NCBI RefSeq assembly: GCF_900104775.1
Contig: NZ_FNSA01000003.1
Location: forward strand, 620,001 to 684,000
DNA from: Tsukamurella tyrosinosolvens
GTDB lineage: Bacteria; Actinomycetota; Actinomycetes; Mycobacteriales; Mycobacteriaceae
DNA: 64,000 nt
Reading direction: 5' to 3'
How positions within the stretch are numbered: the first letter of the stretch is position 1; each line of letters starts with the position of its first letter. The position numbers were made by a program, and so were the translations under genes. Of the stretch, positions 8,588 to 16,832 are shown piece after piece. The notes under the pieces were generated by a model that saw nothing but the letters and a program-made list of their open reading frames with translations, did no database searches and was not told the origin of the DNA.

Positions 8588-9580
8588 ATGAGTTTTCCTC
8601 ACGTCCGTCCCCGCAGGCTGCGCAGCACGCCCGCCGTCCGGCGGCTCGTCGCCGAGGTGTCGGTGGAGCCGCGGCAGCTGGTGCTGCCGATGTTCGTGCG
8701 CGACGGGATCGACGCGCCGCTGCCGATCTCGTCGATGCCGGGCGTCGTCCAGCACACGCTCGATTCGCTGCGCGCCGCCGCGGAGGAGGCCGTGCGCGAG
8801 GGTGTCGGCGGGATCATGCTGTTCGGCGTCCCCGACGACGCCGACAAGGACGCCGAGGGCAGCGCGTCGTGGAATCCCGACGGGGTGCTCAACCGCGGCC
8901 TGCGGGCCCTGCGGGACGACCTGGGCGACGCGACGGTCATCATGGCGGACACGTGCTTGGACGAGTTCACCTCGCACGGCCACTGCGGCGTGCTCGACGG
9001 TGCCGGGCGCGTCGATAACGACGCCACCCTGGAGCGGTACGCCCTCATGGGCGTCGCGCAGGCCGACGCGGGCGCGCACATGCTGGGACCGTCGGGGATG
9101 ATGGACGGCCAGATCGGGGTGCTGCGCTCCGCGCTGGATTCCGCCGGCCACCAGGACGTCTCGCTGCTCGCCTACACCGCGAAGTACGCCTCGCCCTTCT
9201 ACGGCCCGTTCCGTGAGGCCGTCGGCTCGTCGCTGCAGGGCGACCGCCGGACGTACCAGCAGGACGCCGCGAACCGGCGGGAGTCGCTGCGCGAGCTGGA
9301 GCTCGACATCGCGGAGGGCGCCGACATTGTGATGGTCAAGCCCGCCATGAGCTACCTCGACGTGCTGGCCGACGTGGCCGCTGCCTCGCCGGTCCCCGTT
9401 GCCGCGTACCAGATCTCGGGGGAGTACTCGATGATCACCGCCGCGGCGCAGAACGGCTGGATCGACCGCGACGCCGCGATCCGCGAGTCGCTGCTGTCGA
9501 TCCGCCGCGCGGGTGCCGACATCGTGCTGACCTACTGGGCCACCGAGGCCGCCACCTGGCTGCAGAGGGGTACGTGGTGA
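8588..9580 (+). CDS. hemB: Delta-aminolevulinic acid dehydratase (porphobilinogen synthase)
   Basis: Condenses two ALA molecules into porphobilinogen. 330 residues with Schiff-base lysines Lys199 ([14 protein letters not shown]) and Lys251 (IVMVKPAM), plus the QQDAANRRE allosteric/substrate segment. The metal site reads Cys123-x-Asp125...Cys133 ([13 protein letters not shown]), between the three-Cys zinc type and the Asp-rich magnesium type. TAGACT at 8575-8580, made from the hemD stop codon, lies seven bases before the ATG, so a second, leaderless mRNA may begin at hemB inside the operon. The next gene starts within the stop (GTGA overlap). Confidence 0.97.
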   Translation: MSFPHVRPRRLRSTPAVRRLVAEVSVEPRQLVLPMFVRDGIDAPLPISSMPGVVQHTLDSLRAAAEEAVREGVGGIMLFGVPDDADKDAEGSASWNPDGVLNRGLRALRDDLGDATVIMADTCLDEFTSHGHCGVLDGAGRVDNDATLERYALMGVAQADAGAHMLGPSGMMDGQIGVLRSALDSAGHQDVSLLAYTAKYASPFYGPFREAVGSSLQGDRRTYQQDAANRRESLRELELDIAEGADIVMVKPAMSYLDVLADVAAASPVPVAAYQISGEYSMITAAAQNGWIDRDAAIRESLLSIRRAGADIVLTYWATEAATWLQRGTW

Positions 9581-10155
9581 GCATGCACCACCAGGGCCCC
9601 GTCTGGCCCGGTCCCGGCCCGCAGCCGCCCACGTGGCCCGCGCCGCCGCCCGTGCCGAAGCCCGAGCGCGGGCCCCGGCCCGACGACGTGAAGCTGTCCG
9701 TGCAGCTGTGGATCTTCGTGATCATCACCTCGGCGATCTCCCGCGTCGCGCAGGCGTTCTCGACTCGCGGCTCCGACGAGCTGCGCGAGCAGTTCGACCG
9801 GATGCGCGAGGGCGACGGCATCATCGCGCGGACCTCCCGGGAGCAGTACAAGACCTTCGAGCAGTACGACACCACGACCTTCGTGCTCGCCATCGTCATG
9901 GTGGTCGTGGGCGTCGCGATCGCGGCCGGCCTCGTCTACTTCCTGTGGCGCGGGCAGAACTGGGCGCGGCTGGTGCTGCAGTTCGTCGCCGCGTTCGTGC
10001 TGGTGCAGGGCGTGCTCGCCTTCTTCTCCGGCAACGCCACGATCGCGGTGCCGGCCATCCTCGCGGCGATCGCCGTGGTGGGGGCGATCATCTGCGCGAA
10101 CAGCCGGGACTCGCTCGCCTACGTCAGTCCGGGCTCCGCGGCGGCGCGCCGGTGA
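9577..10155 (+). CDS. Four-helix membrane protein of unknown function
   Basis: 192 residues. A Pro/Gly-rich cytoplasmic N-terminus (about residues 1-35) is followed by one hydrophobic helix ([16 protein letters not shown]), a charged loop of about 40 residues, and three closely spaced helices at about 108-130, 136-152 and 154-170. I chose GTG 9577, which overlaps the hemB stop (GTGA) and has AGAGGGG six bases upstream; ATG 9583 is possible. It occupies the position of Rv0513 downstream of hemB. No catalytic motif is visible. Translational coupling on both sides makes it part of the hem operon transcript. Confidence 0.75.
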   Translation: MSMHHQGPVWPGPGPQPPTWPAPPPVPKPERGPRPDDVKLSVQLWIFVIITSAISRVAQAFSTRGSDELREQFDRMREGDGIIARTSREQYKTFEQYDTTTFVLAIVMVVVGVAIAAGLVYFLWRGQNWARLVLQFVAAFVLVQGVLAFFSGNATIAVPAILAAIAVVGAIICANSRDSLAYVSPGSAAARR

Positions 10156-10649
10156 CCGCGCCCGTGGCACCGCTCTACGCCGAGCGGGGGCTGTCGCGCG
10201 TCTGGCTGCTGATCGTGCCGGTCGCGACCGTGGCGATGATCCTCACCCAGTGGCTGCTCGCCGGCCGCACCTCCGAGTGGTGGATCTGGCTGCTGCTGGG
10301 CCTCGCCACGCAGGGCTTCGTGTGGCTGCAGGTCACGGCGGGCCGCACCCACGTCTCGATGGCGATCACGCCCGAGGAGCTGCGCTGCGGCGAGGAGACG
10401 ATCCCCGTCGCCGAGATCGCGCGGATCCTGCCCGGCAAGGCCCCCGACCATCCGCGCAAGGCCAAGCCGGAGGACTTCCCGGCCTGGTCCAGCGCGCGGG
10501 CGATGGGGCGGCTGCGGACGGTGCCGAGGCGCCGGTACGGCATGGGCATCCAGCTCGCCGACGGCTCGACCGTGCAGGCCTGGGCGCGCAACGACTACGC
10601 GCTGCGCGCGGCCCTCGAGCCGCTGCTCGCGGCGCGATCCGGGAACTGA
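10152..10649 (+). CDS. Membrane protein of unknown function with a short cytoplasmic domain
   Basis: 165 residues: two membrane helices near residues 14-34 and 43-58 (VWLLIVPVATVAMILTQWLL, WWIWLLLGLATQGFVWL), then a soluble domain of about 100 residues resembling a PH-like fold (THVSMAITPEELRCGEETIPVAEIARI, YGMGIQLADGSTVQAWARN). Such small two-helix proteins are widespread and uncharacterised in actinobacteria. The GTG start overlaps the previous stop by four bases, so it is the last gene of the hem transcript. No direct link to heme can be read from it. Confidence 0.72.
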   Translation: MTAPVAPLYAERGLSRVWLLIVPVATVAMILTQWLLAGRTSEWWIWLLLGLATQGFVWLQVTAGRTHVSMAITPEELRCGEETIPVAEIARILPGKAPDHPRKAKPEDFPAWSSARAMGRLRTVPRRRYGMGIQLADGSTVQAWARNDYALRAALEPLLAARSGN

Positions 10650-10652
10650 TCC

Positions 10653-11231
10653 TCAGCCGATGAGGGCGGCGGCCGTGCGCTCGATCTGCGCCGCCGCCTC
10701 GTCGACGGTGCCGCGCGGCCCCAGCAGGTGACTCACGGTGAGCCGCACGAAGACCTCGACCGTCGCGTCGTCGACGGCGGCACCGTCCGGCCGGGCGTCG
10801 AGCGCCGCGCGCACCGCCCCGATGGCACGGCCGAGCACGGGTTCCGGGTCGGTGGTGAGGAGCGGCAGTAGCTCGGCGCCCGCGCCGGGGACGCCGGCCA
10901 GGATCGACTTGAGCAGCGTGTTGTCGGCGCCGTGCACGAGCGCGGCCCGCGCCCCCGCGCCGAGTCCCGCGACGGTCGTCCCGGCGGCCGTGATCGCGGC
11001 GGTCACGGCGTCGAGGTAGCGGTCCGCGTCGCGCTGGATCAGCGCCGTGGCGAGGTCCTGCTTGGCGCCGAGTTCCTTGTACAGCGCGGTGCGGCTCACG
11101 CCGACGCGCTTGGCGATGAGCGACATGTTCACCGCGTCCCAGCCCTGCGCGACGACCAGCTCGCGGGCCGCGTCGAGGGCCCGGTCGCGCAGGAGCAGGC
11201 GCACCTCGGCCTGGAAGTTCGGCTGCGTCAC
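10653..11231 (-). CDS. TetR-family transcriptional regulator
   Basis: 192 residues. The N-terminal HTH (ALDAARELVVAQGWDAVNMSLIAKRVGVSRTALYKELGAKQDLATALI) is typical TetR; the C-terminal ligand domain is unassigned. The reading frame is open up to 11297, but GTG 11231 is the likely start: TACCGT (11244-11239 on this strand) lies exactly seven bases before it, as for leaderless genes, and the protein then begins just before the HTH. It is divergent from the GMC oxidoreductase gene with a palindromic region between, so it probably represses that gene and perhaps itself. The inducer is unknown. Confidence 0.85.
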   Translation of the reverse strand: MTQPNFQAEVRLLLRDRALDAARELVVAQGWDAVNMSLIAKRVGVSRTALYKELGAKQDLATALIQRDADRYLDAVTAAITAAGTTVAGLGAGARAALVHGADNTLLKSILAGVPGAGAELLPLLTTDPEPVLGRAIGAVRAALDARPDGAAVDDATVEVFVRLTVSHLLGPRGTVDEAAAQIERTAAALIG

Positions 11232-11266
11232 CTCGCCCACGGTACAGGTCGCCGATTCCGTCCCGA

Positions 11267-11296
11267 TGGTTGACAACATGGCCATAGTTGTAATCA
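11267..11296. promoter_or_regulatory. Operator/promoter between the TetR and GMC oxidoreductase genes
   Basis: Two palindromes lie close together: GTTGACAAC (11269-11277) and AGTTGTAATCAACT (11286-11299 region, arms AGTTG/CAACT). The first includes a perfect TTGACA -35 (11270-11275) reading toward the oxidoreductase, with TAATCA 15 bases on as a weak -10. A repressor here would block the promoter directly. Confidence 0.6.
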
Positions 11297-11369
11297 ACTA
11301 GGACATGAAGGTGAGTTGTGTCACCCCGCCTCAGCCCGGTGCGGAGCGCTCACCCGAAGGGAGAACGCC

Positions 11370-13064
11370 ATGCCTGCGACCGACTACGACGTCCTGGTGA
11401 TCGGATCCGGCTTCGGCGGGTCCGTCACCGCCCTGCGCCTCACGGAGAAGGGCTACCGCGTGGGCGTCCTCGAGGCCGGCCGCCGGTTCGCCGACGAGGA
11501 CTTCGCGAAGACCAGCTGGGACCTGCGGAGGTTCGTCTGGATGCCGGCGCTGGGCCTGTACGGCATCCAGCGCATCCACATGCTCCGCGACTGCCTCATC
11601 CTGGCCGGCGCGGGCGTGGGCGGCGGCTCGCTGAACTACGCCAACACGCTGTACAAGCCGCCGGCCTCGTTCTTCGCCGACGAGCAGTGGGCCGGCATCA
11701 CCGACTGGTTCGACGAGCTCTCGCCGTTCTACGACCAGGGCCGCCGCATGCTGGGCGTCGTCCAGAACCCGCACATGACCCCGGCCGACGAGATCGTCAA
11801 GCAGGTCGCCGACGACATGGGCGCCGGCGAGACCTTCATCCAGACCCCGGTCGGCGTCTACTTCGGCGAGCCCGGGAAGACGGTGCCCGACCCCTTCTTC
11901 GGCGGCGCGGGCCCCGACCGCACCGGCTGCATCGAGTGCGGCGAGTGCATGACCGGCTGCCGCCACGGCGCGAAGAACACGCTGGTCAAGAACTACCTCG
12001 GGCTCGCGGAGCGGGCCGGGGCGCAGGTGCACCCGCTCACCACCGTGACCGACGTCCAGCAGCGCGGCGACGGCACCTGGGAGGTCTCGACGGTCCGCTC
12101 CGGCGCGAAGCTCCGCAAGCGCCGCCGCACCTATACCGCGCAGCACGTGGTGTTCGCCGCCGGCACCTGGGGCACGCAACAGCTGCTGCACCGGCTCCGG
12201 GACAACGGCTCGCTGCCGGGGCTGTCCGATCGGGTGGGTGTGCTCACCCGCACCAACTCCGAGTCGATCCTCTCCGCGGTGCGGATGACCGTCGACAAGG
12301 AGCTCGACCTCACCCGCGGCGTCGCGATCACGTCGTCGTTCCATCCGAGCGGCGACACCCACGTCGAGCCGGTGCGTTACGGCAAGGGCTCCAACGCGAT
12401 GGGGATGCTGCAGACCCTGATGACCGACGGCGGCGGCCGCACCCCGCGCTGGCTGCGGTTCCTCGGCACCGTCGTGCGGCATCCGCTGGCCTTCCTGCGC
12501 GTGCTGCTCGTGGGCGGCTGGAGCGAGCGCACCATCATCGCCCTGGTCATGCAGAACCTCGACAACTCGATCACCACGTTCACCAGGCGCGGCCTGTTCG
12601 GCCGGAAGATGTCGAGCCGCCAGGGCCACGGCGAGCCGAACCCCACCTGGATCCCGCTGGGCAACGAGGCGACGCGGCGCATCGCCGACAAGATCGGCGG
12701 CGCCCCCGCGGGCACCTGGGGCGAGGTCTTCAACATCCCCATGACCGCGCATTTCCTGGGCGGCTGCGCGATCGGCGCGGACCGGTCCACCGGCGTCATC
12801 GACGCCTACCACCGCGTCCACGGCTACCCGACGCTCAGCGTGGTCGACGGCTCTGCCGTCTCCGCGAACCTCGGCGTGAACCCGTCGCTGACGATCACCG
12901 CGCAGGCGGAACGGGCCGCGGCGCTGTGGCCGAACAAGGGCGAGGTCGATCAGCGCGCCCCGCAGGGCGAGCCCTACCGCCGCATCGCCCCCGTCGCGCC
13001 GCAGCACCCGGTGGTGCCCGCCACGGCCCCGGGCGCCCTGCGCCTGCCGCTGTACGTGGTCTGA
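11370..13064 (+). CDS. GMC-family FAD-dependent oxidoreductase (ChoD/cholesterol-oxidase-like)
   Basis: 564 residues. The FAD-binding Rossmann motif is DVLVIGSGFGGSVTALRL near the N-terminus, with LILAGAGVGGGSLNYAN following; the GMC C-terminal signature appears as VVDGSAVSANLGVNPSLTITAQAERAA. Between them Cys187, Cys190, Cys193 and Cys197 form CxxCxxCxxxC, the spacing of a [4Fe-4S] ferredoxin site. The family includes M. tuberculosis ChoD (Rv3409c), often called a cholesterol oxidase although its true substrate is debated. AAGGGAG six bases before ATG 11370 fixes the start. A sterol or other lipid alcohol substrate is inferred. Confidence 0.85.
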   Translation: MPATDYDVLVIGSGFGGSVTALRLTEKGYRVGVLEAGRRFADEDFAKTSWDLRRFVWMPALGLYGIQRIHMLRDCLILAGAGVGGGSLNYANTLYKPPASFFADEQWAGITDWFDELSPFYDQGRRMLGVVQNPHMTPADEIVKQVADDMGAGETFIQTPVGVYFGEPGKTVPDPFFGGAGPDRTGCIECGECMTGCRHGAKNTLVKNYLGLAERAGAQVHPLTTVTDVQQRGDGTWEVSTVRSGAKLRKRRRTYTAQHVVFAAGTWGTQQLLHRLRDNGSLPGLSDRVGVLTRTNSESILSAVRMTVDKELDLTRGVAITSSFHPSGDTHVEPVRYGKGSNAMGMLQTLMTDGGGRTPRWLRFLGTVVRHPLAFLRVLLVGGWSERTIIALVMQNLDNSITTFTRRGLFGRKMSSRQGHGEPNPTWIPLGNEATRRIADKIGGAPAGTWGEVFNIPMTAHFLGGCAIGADRSTGVIDAYHRVHGYPTLSVVDGSAVSANLGVNPSLTITAQAERAAALWPNKGEVDQRAPQGEPYRRIAPVAPQHPVVPATAPGALRLPLYVV

Positions 13065-13077
13065 GTTCCGAACGTAG

Positions 13078-13126
13078 ACTCCATCGGGCCGGGGCGGCGA
13101 TATTCCTCGCCCCGCCCTGATGGAGT
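13078..13126. terminator. Bidirectional terminator hairpin
   Basis: Arms of 19 bases (13078-13096 and 13108-13126) pair with only two mismatches around an 11-base loop: ACTCCATC..CGGGGCG against CGCCCCG..GATGGAGT. It lies between convergent genes. Confidence 0.75.
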
Positions 13127-13132
13127 GGAGTT

Positions 13133-13992
13133 TCAGATCCGCACCGCTCCGAGGTGTCGCCGGGAGCGCACCATGTCGGTGATGTCGGCGAACACGCTGT
13201 CCCAGCCGAACATGACGTCGGCGTAGTCGATACGCAGGACGTGGTAGCCGCCGACGGTCGACTCCGGTCGCGCCGCGCGTCCTCTCTGCGCTGGTGCGCG
13301 TCGTTGTGGAATCCCGTGCTGTCGCACTCGATGATCAGCCGGTCGCCGACGAGGAGATCCACCCGTCCCACCGTGGGAATCGTCACTTGGCTGCGCACGC
13401 GGATGTTCGCCGACCGGAGTCGATGGCGCGTCACGGACTCGGTGCCCGACTGCGCGGCCGGATCCAGGTCGCCGAGCAGCCGCTGGATCCGCAACGGTGC
13501 ACCGTCGAAGACATCGCGAATCTCCTGCACGGTGTGCGGATCGGGCGATCGGAGAAGCGAATCCAGGACGGCCACGACGTAGTAGTCCTCATCGATGCAG
13601 TTGACGGCGCACTGCAGAGCGAGGTGCAGCGGATCGACCGCCCGCACCGAGGTGTTCAGCGAGACGTGGGCGCGACACCCCTTCTGTGTCCTGAGCGACG
13701 TGCGGCGGTGCGCGGGCCACCGCACATGGGTGCGCTTGGCGACCGGCGGTATCCAGATCTCGGGTGTGAGAGCCAGTGCCGAGAGGCAGGTCAGTGTCGC
13801 CCCGGCCTTGACCGCCGTGACGACCTCCGGGCTCGCAGTCGCGGTCCCGTACCAGCCGCGCCGGATCGGGATCAGCGCACCGGCCCGCACGAGCTCGACG
13901 ACGTCGGCGGGATCGACGCCGAGCCCGACCAGGTGGCGGCGGCCCACGACGCCGCCGTTCTGCGCGGCGACCTCCGCGATCAGTTCGTTCAT
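13133..13992 (-). pseudogene. AbiEi-type N-terminal domain plus DUF559 endonuclease-like protein, frameshifted
   Basis: Reading from ATG 13992, residues 1-60 match the AbiEi antitoxin N-terminal winged helix (LIAEVAAQNGGVVGRRHLV... IRRGWYG), and a long middle region leads to a DUF559/Vsr-like nuclease core (VGRVDLLVGDRLIIECDSTGFHNDAHQRREDARRDR). At about 13264-13267 the frame is lost. The expected family ending (GGYHVLRIDYADVMFGWDSVFADI...) continues in the next frame to a stop at 13133. A single missing base in the DR-E junction explains it. The broken version would lack the last strand and helix of the nuclease fold. It is either a pseudogene or a sequencing error. Intact homologues are common, uncharacterised solo genes in actinobacteria. 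Confidence 0.8.
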
Positions 13993-14165
13993 ACTCAGAG
14001 CGTCGTCGCAGCCGACAGCGCTTCGGGCCCGAAAACCGCTCGCCTGTGGACGAAAAAGGTTTCGTACGCACACTTGTGGACGGAGCCGCTCCTGAAACTC
14101 CCATCGAGCGAGGTGGGGCGGCGCATATCGACGTCCCGCCGGGCTCGATTCGACGTTCGGAACGG

Positions 14166-14642
14166 CTATTGCCAGGCGGGTTGGGTGTCGCCGCGCAGGG
14201 CGGCGAGGCCGCGGCGCACCCGCTCGGTCTGCCGCGGCGACATGGTGGGCAGCGCCGCGGGGTGGAACCACGCGATCTCGAGCGACTCGTCGTCGGCGAC
14301 GTGCGCCTCGCCGGCGACGTAGCGGCACAGGAACAGGAGCGTGAGGTACTGCGCGACATCGCCGTTCGGGTAGTGGACGGGCTCGTCGGTGCGGATCGCG
14401 AGCAGGTCGAGAACCTCCGCGTCGACGCCCGCCTCCTCACGGATCTCGCGGACGATGGCCTCGGCGGGCTGCTCACCGGGCTCGAGGATCCCCGCGATCG
14501 ACGCCCACTCGCCGGTGTCCGCGCGACGGCCCAGCAGAACCTCGCCGGCCTCGTTGACGACCACCGCGGCGACACCGGGCAGCCACAGCAGGTCGGTGCC
14601 GATCTTCTCGCGGATGCTGCGCACGTACTCGGGAACGGGCAT
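14166..14642 (-). CDS. Nudix hydrolase
   Basis: 158 residues with a full Nudix box, starting GILEPGEQPAEAIVREI and ending REEAGV, which binds Mg2+ and cleaves nucleoside-diphosphate-linked substrates. The start MPVPEYVRSIREKIG and the strand LLWLPGVAAVVVNEAGEVLLGRRADTGEW are typical of the ADP-ribose pyrophosphatase/MutT-like actinobacterial group. ATG 14642 is the natural start; TACCCT lies eight bases before it. It is divergent from the beta-lactamase-like gene with only 40 bases between, so the two probably share a control region. The exact substrate is unknown. Confidence 0.88.
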   Translation of the reverse strand: MPVPEYVRSIREKIGTDLLWLPGVAAVVVNEAGEVLLGRRADTGEWASIAGILEPGEQPAEAIVREIREEAGVDAEVLDLLAIRTDEPVHYPNGDVAQYLTLLFLCRYVAGEAHVADDESLEIAWFHPAALPTMSPRQTERVRRGLAALRGDTQPAWQ

Positions 14643-14682
14643 GCTTCTAGAGGGTACGTACCGATCCGGGCGAAGGAGCGAC

Positions 14683-15807
14683 ATGCTGAGCGAGCTGATC
14701 GAGCGGGAGGTCGCGCAGGGACCGCTGCCGGGCGCCGTCGCGGCCTTCGACGATCCGGCGGGCCTGGAGATCGCCGCCGGGGGCGAGCGCGCGACCGGTG
14801 CGCCGATGACCCGCGACACCGTCTTCCGCATCGCGTCGCTGAGCAAGCCGATCCTCGCCGCGGCGGCGCTCGTGCACGTCGAACGCGGCACCGTCGGCCT
14901 CGACGATCCGGTGACGCGCTGGCTGCCCGAACTCGCCGAACTCCGCGTGCTCCGCGATCCGAGCGGCCCGCTGGACGACACCGTCCCCGCTGTCCGTCCC
15001 ATCACCGTGCGGCACCTGCTCTCGTTCACCGGCGGCCTCGGCATGGTCTCCGACTTCTCCGCACCCCTGATGGAGGCGCTGTTCGGCACCCTGCACCAGG
15101 GACCCGCCGACCCGCTCGGCACGCCGCCGCCCGACGAGTGGCTCGCCGCCGCCGCGCGGCTCCCGCTGGCGCACCAGCCGGGGGAGGGATGGACCTACAA
15201 CACCGGCGCCGACCTCCTCGGCGTGCTGCTTTCCCGCGCCGCCGGCGGCACGCTCGGCGAGGTGCTGCGCGACGCCGTGCTGGACCCGCTCGGCATGGCC
15301 GACACCGCCTTCCGGGCGACCGGGGCGATGCGGCCGCGGCTCGGTGACGCCGTGATGTCGACGCCGGAGGGGCTCGCGATCGTCGACCCCGCCGACGGCG
15401 CCTTCCTCGCCGAGCCGGTCTTCGAATCCGGTGGTGGCGGCCTGCTCTCGACGCTCGACGACCTGCTGCGCTTCGGGCGGATGCTGCGCGGCGCGGGGGA
15501 GTCCGACGGGGTGCGCGTGCTGAGTCCGGAGTCGGTGGCGGCGATGATGTCGGTGCAGGTGCCGCCGCAGCCCGGCAACGTCTTCCTCGACGGCGCCGCG
15601 TGGGGCTACGGCGGCGCGGTGGACGTCGACCGTGCCCGGCCGTGGAGCGTGCCGGGGCGGTACGGCTGGGTCGGCGGCTCGGGGACGGCGTTCTACTTCT
15701 ACCCCGACTCGGGCAGGATCGCGGTGTGGCTCGGGCAGCTGCAGCTCGCCGGCCCCGCCGAGGGTGGACCGATCGAGCGGTTCTGCACCGCCGCGATAGC
15801 GAATTGA
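14683..15807 (+). CDS. Serine hydrolase, beta-lactamase/penicillin-binding-protein class C-like
   Basis: 374 residues of the Beta-lactamase (AmpC/EstB) family. SLSK gives the nucleophile Ser52 and Lys55; YNTG at residues 172-175 replaces the usual YxN. A GxGG-rich region (FESGGGGLLSTLDDLLRFGRML) and WVGGSGTAFYFYPD near the end stand for the KTG-like strand. No signal peptide or membrane helix is visible, so it is probably cytoplasmic and an esterase or peptidase, not an antibiotic resistance enzyme. GAAGGAG sits four bases before ATG 14683. Its stop codon overlaps the metal operator of the next gene. Confidence 0.85.
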   Translation: MLSELIEREVAQGPLPGAVAAFDDPAGLEIAAGGERATGAPMTRDTVFRIASLSKPILAAAALVHVERGTVGLDDPVTRWLPELAELRVLRDPSGPLDDTVPAVRPITVRHLLSFTGGLGMVSDFSAPLMEALFGTLHQGPADPLGTPPPDEWLAAAARLPLAHQPGEGWTYNTGADLLGVLLSRAAGGTLGEVLRDAVLDPLGMADTAFRATGAMRPRLGDAVMSTPEGLAIVDPADGAFLAEPVFESGGGGLLSTLDDLLRFGRMLRGAGESDGVRVLSPESVAAMMSVQVPPQPGNVFLDGAAWGYGGAVDVDRARPWSVPGRYGWVGGSGTAFYFYPDSGRIAVWLGQLQLAGPAEGGPIERFCTAAIAN

Positions 15808-15823
15808 TACCCCTAGGGGGTAT
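15807..15823. promoter_or_regulatory. CsoR-type copper operator
   Basis: ATACCCCTAGGGGGTAT has perfect 7-bp arms (ATACCCC/GGGGTAT) around TAG with one extra G. This is the known form of the Cu(I)-sensor CsoR box. It overlaps the last base of the upstream stop codon, and TATTAT (15821-15826) could serve as the -10 for copZ. Confidence 0.75.
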
Positions 15824-15876
15824 TATCGATGGTGCGCGACGATCGGCGTTCGCGTCAGTTGTTGAAGGAGCGAGAT

Positions 15877-16083
15877 ATGGCAGTGGAGACCACCTACACC
15901 GTGACCGGCATGACCTGCGGGCACTGCGCGTCCTCGGTGCGCGAGGAGATCTCGGAGATCGGCGGCGTCACGGGCGTCGAGGTGAACGTCGAGACCGGTG
16001 CCGTCACGGTGGCCAGCGACGCCGAGCTGACGCGCGACGCCGTCGAGGCCGCCGTCAAGGAGGCCGGCTACACGCTGGTCTGA
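15877..16083 (+). CDS. copZ: Copper chaperone, heavy-metal-associated domain protein
   Basis: 68 residues, a single HMA (ferredoxin-fold) domain with the metal site MTCGHC (Cys14, Cys17). It binds Cu(I) and hands it to a copper-exporting P-type ATPase in the cytoplasm. ATG 15877 is preceded by GAAGGAG; an in-frame ATG at 15829 lies within the promoter/operator and is unlikely. A CsoR-type operator lies 53 bases upstream. No copper ATPase or copper-type csoR gene is adjacent, so partners must be encoded elsewhere. Confidence 0.92.
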   Translation: MAVETTYTVTGMTCGHCASSVREEISEIGGVTGVEVNVETGAVTVASDAELTRDAVEAAVKEAGYTLV

Positions 16084-16097
16084 GCTACGGTGGGGGC

Positions 16098-16721
16098 ATG
16101 TCTGAGCAGGGTTTCGGGGACTTCGAGTTCGAGCGCAAGTTCTTCGTGCGCGAGGTCCCCGAGGCCGCTGCCCTCGATCCCACGCCCACGCTCATCGTGC
16201 AGGCCTACCTGTTCGCCGCCGACGGGTACGCCGTCCGGGTCCGGGTGCAGGGGCCCGCACCGTCGGAGCTGACCGACGATCCCGGCGCGCTCGTCGACGC
16301 CCTCGACGGCGTGACCACCGGCACCATGACCGCCAAGGGGCCCGCGGTGAGCGGCACCCGGTACGAGGCCGAGCGCGAGCTCGACGCCCTGGTCGCCGGC
16401 CAGATCGTGCGCCGGGCCGAGCACGTCGTCGCCAAGGTCCGCTACTCCATGTGGCTCGGCGAGGACGGCTGGATCATCGACGACTTCCTCGGCGCCAACG
16501 CCCCGCTCGTGATGGCGGAGGTGGAGCGCGGCGGCCCCGTCGTCGACCTCGCGATCCCCGACTTCTGCGCCACCGAGGTCTCCGAGGACGAGCGCTTCCG
16601 CAACGAGTACCTCGCGCACGTCCCCTTCGGGGGCTGGTCCGAGACCTACGCCCGCGAGCTCGCACTGCTCGGCCCGCGCTTCGTGCACAGCCTGGGCGAG
16701 AACCGCCTCGGCGGCGTCTGA
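16098..16721 (+). CDS. CYTH-domain protein (triphosphate tunnel metalloenzyme-like)
   Basis: 207 residues. The N-terminal FEFERKFFV is the diagnostic ExExK motif of CYTH proteins, followed by alternating basic/acidic strands (YAVRVRVQG, MTAKGPAVSGTRYEAERELD, KVRYSMWLGEDGWIIDDF, MAEVERGG) that line the triphosphate tunnel. Known members hydrolyse triphosphate or make cyclic nucleotides; single-domain bacterial ones are mostly inorganic triphosphatases. TACGGT at 16086-16091 lies exactly six bases before the ATG, supporting this start and leaderless translation. The exact substrate is not established. Confidence 0.85.
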   Translation: MSEQGFGDFEFERKFFVREVPEAAALDPTPTLIVQAYLFAADGYAVRVRVQGPAPSELTDDPGALVDALDGVTTGTMTAKGPAVSGTRYEAERELDALVAGQIVRRAEHVVAKVRYSMWLGEDGWIIDDFLGANAPLVMAEVERGGPVVDLAIPDFCATEVSEDERFRNEYLAHVPFGGWSETYARELALLGPRFVHSLGENRLGGV

Positions 16722-16781
16722 AACCCCTCCCGGCCCTCAGGGTGGCGGAGATCTCCGTCTCCGGGCGGTTGACGCGCTATG

Positions 16782-16812
16782 TATTAACGCTGTTAACTTA
16801 ACGTCGTTAATA
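16782..16812. promoter_or_regulatory. Operator palindrome upstream of the MmpL-family transporter
   Basis: TATTAACG (16782-16789) and CGTTAATA (16805-16812) are perfect 8-bp inverted arms around an AT-rich centre containing GTTAAC. The region is strikingly AT-rich for this genome. TTGACG at 16769-16774 may be the -35. The TetR gene ending the operon (19003-19704) is the probable ligand-controlled repressor. Confidence 0.65.
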
Positions 16813-16832
16813 CAATCGGAAGGGGACGCACG

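Noticed and set aside
4525-8589. Minus-strand open frame of 1354 codons across hemA-hemD
   Set aside because: It is an antisense shadow of GC-rich codons: low-complexity Arg/Gly/Ala/His translation, no domain, and the plus-strand hem genes are certain.
14683-15807. Antibiotic-resistance beta-lactamase
   Set aside because: No signal peptide, and the YNTG variant and sequence fit EstB-like cytoplasmic hydrolases better.
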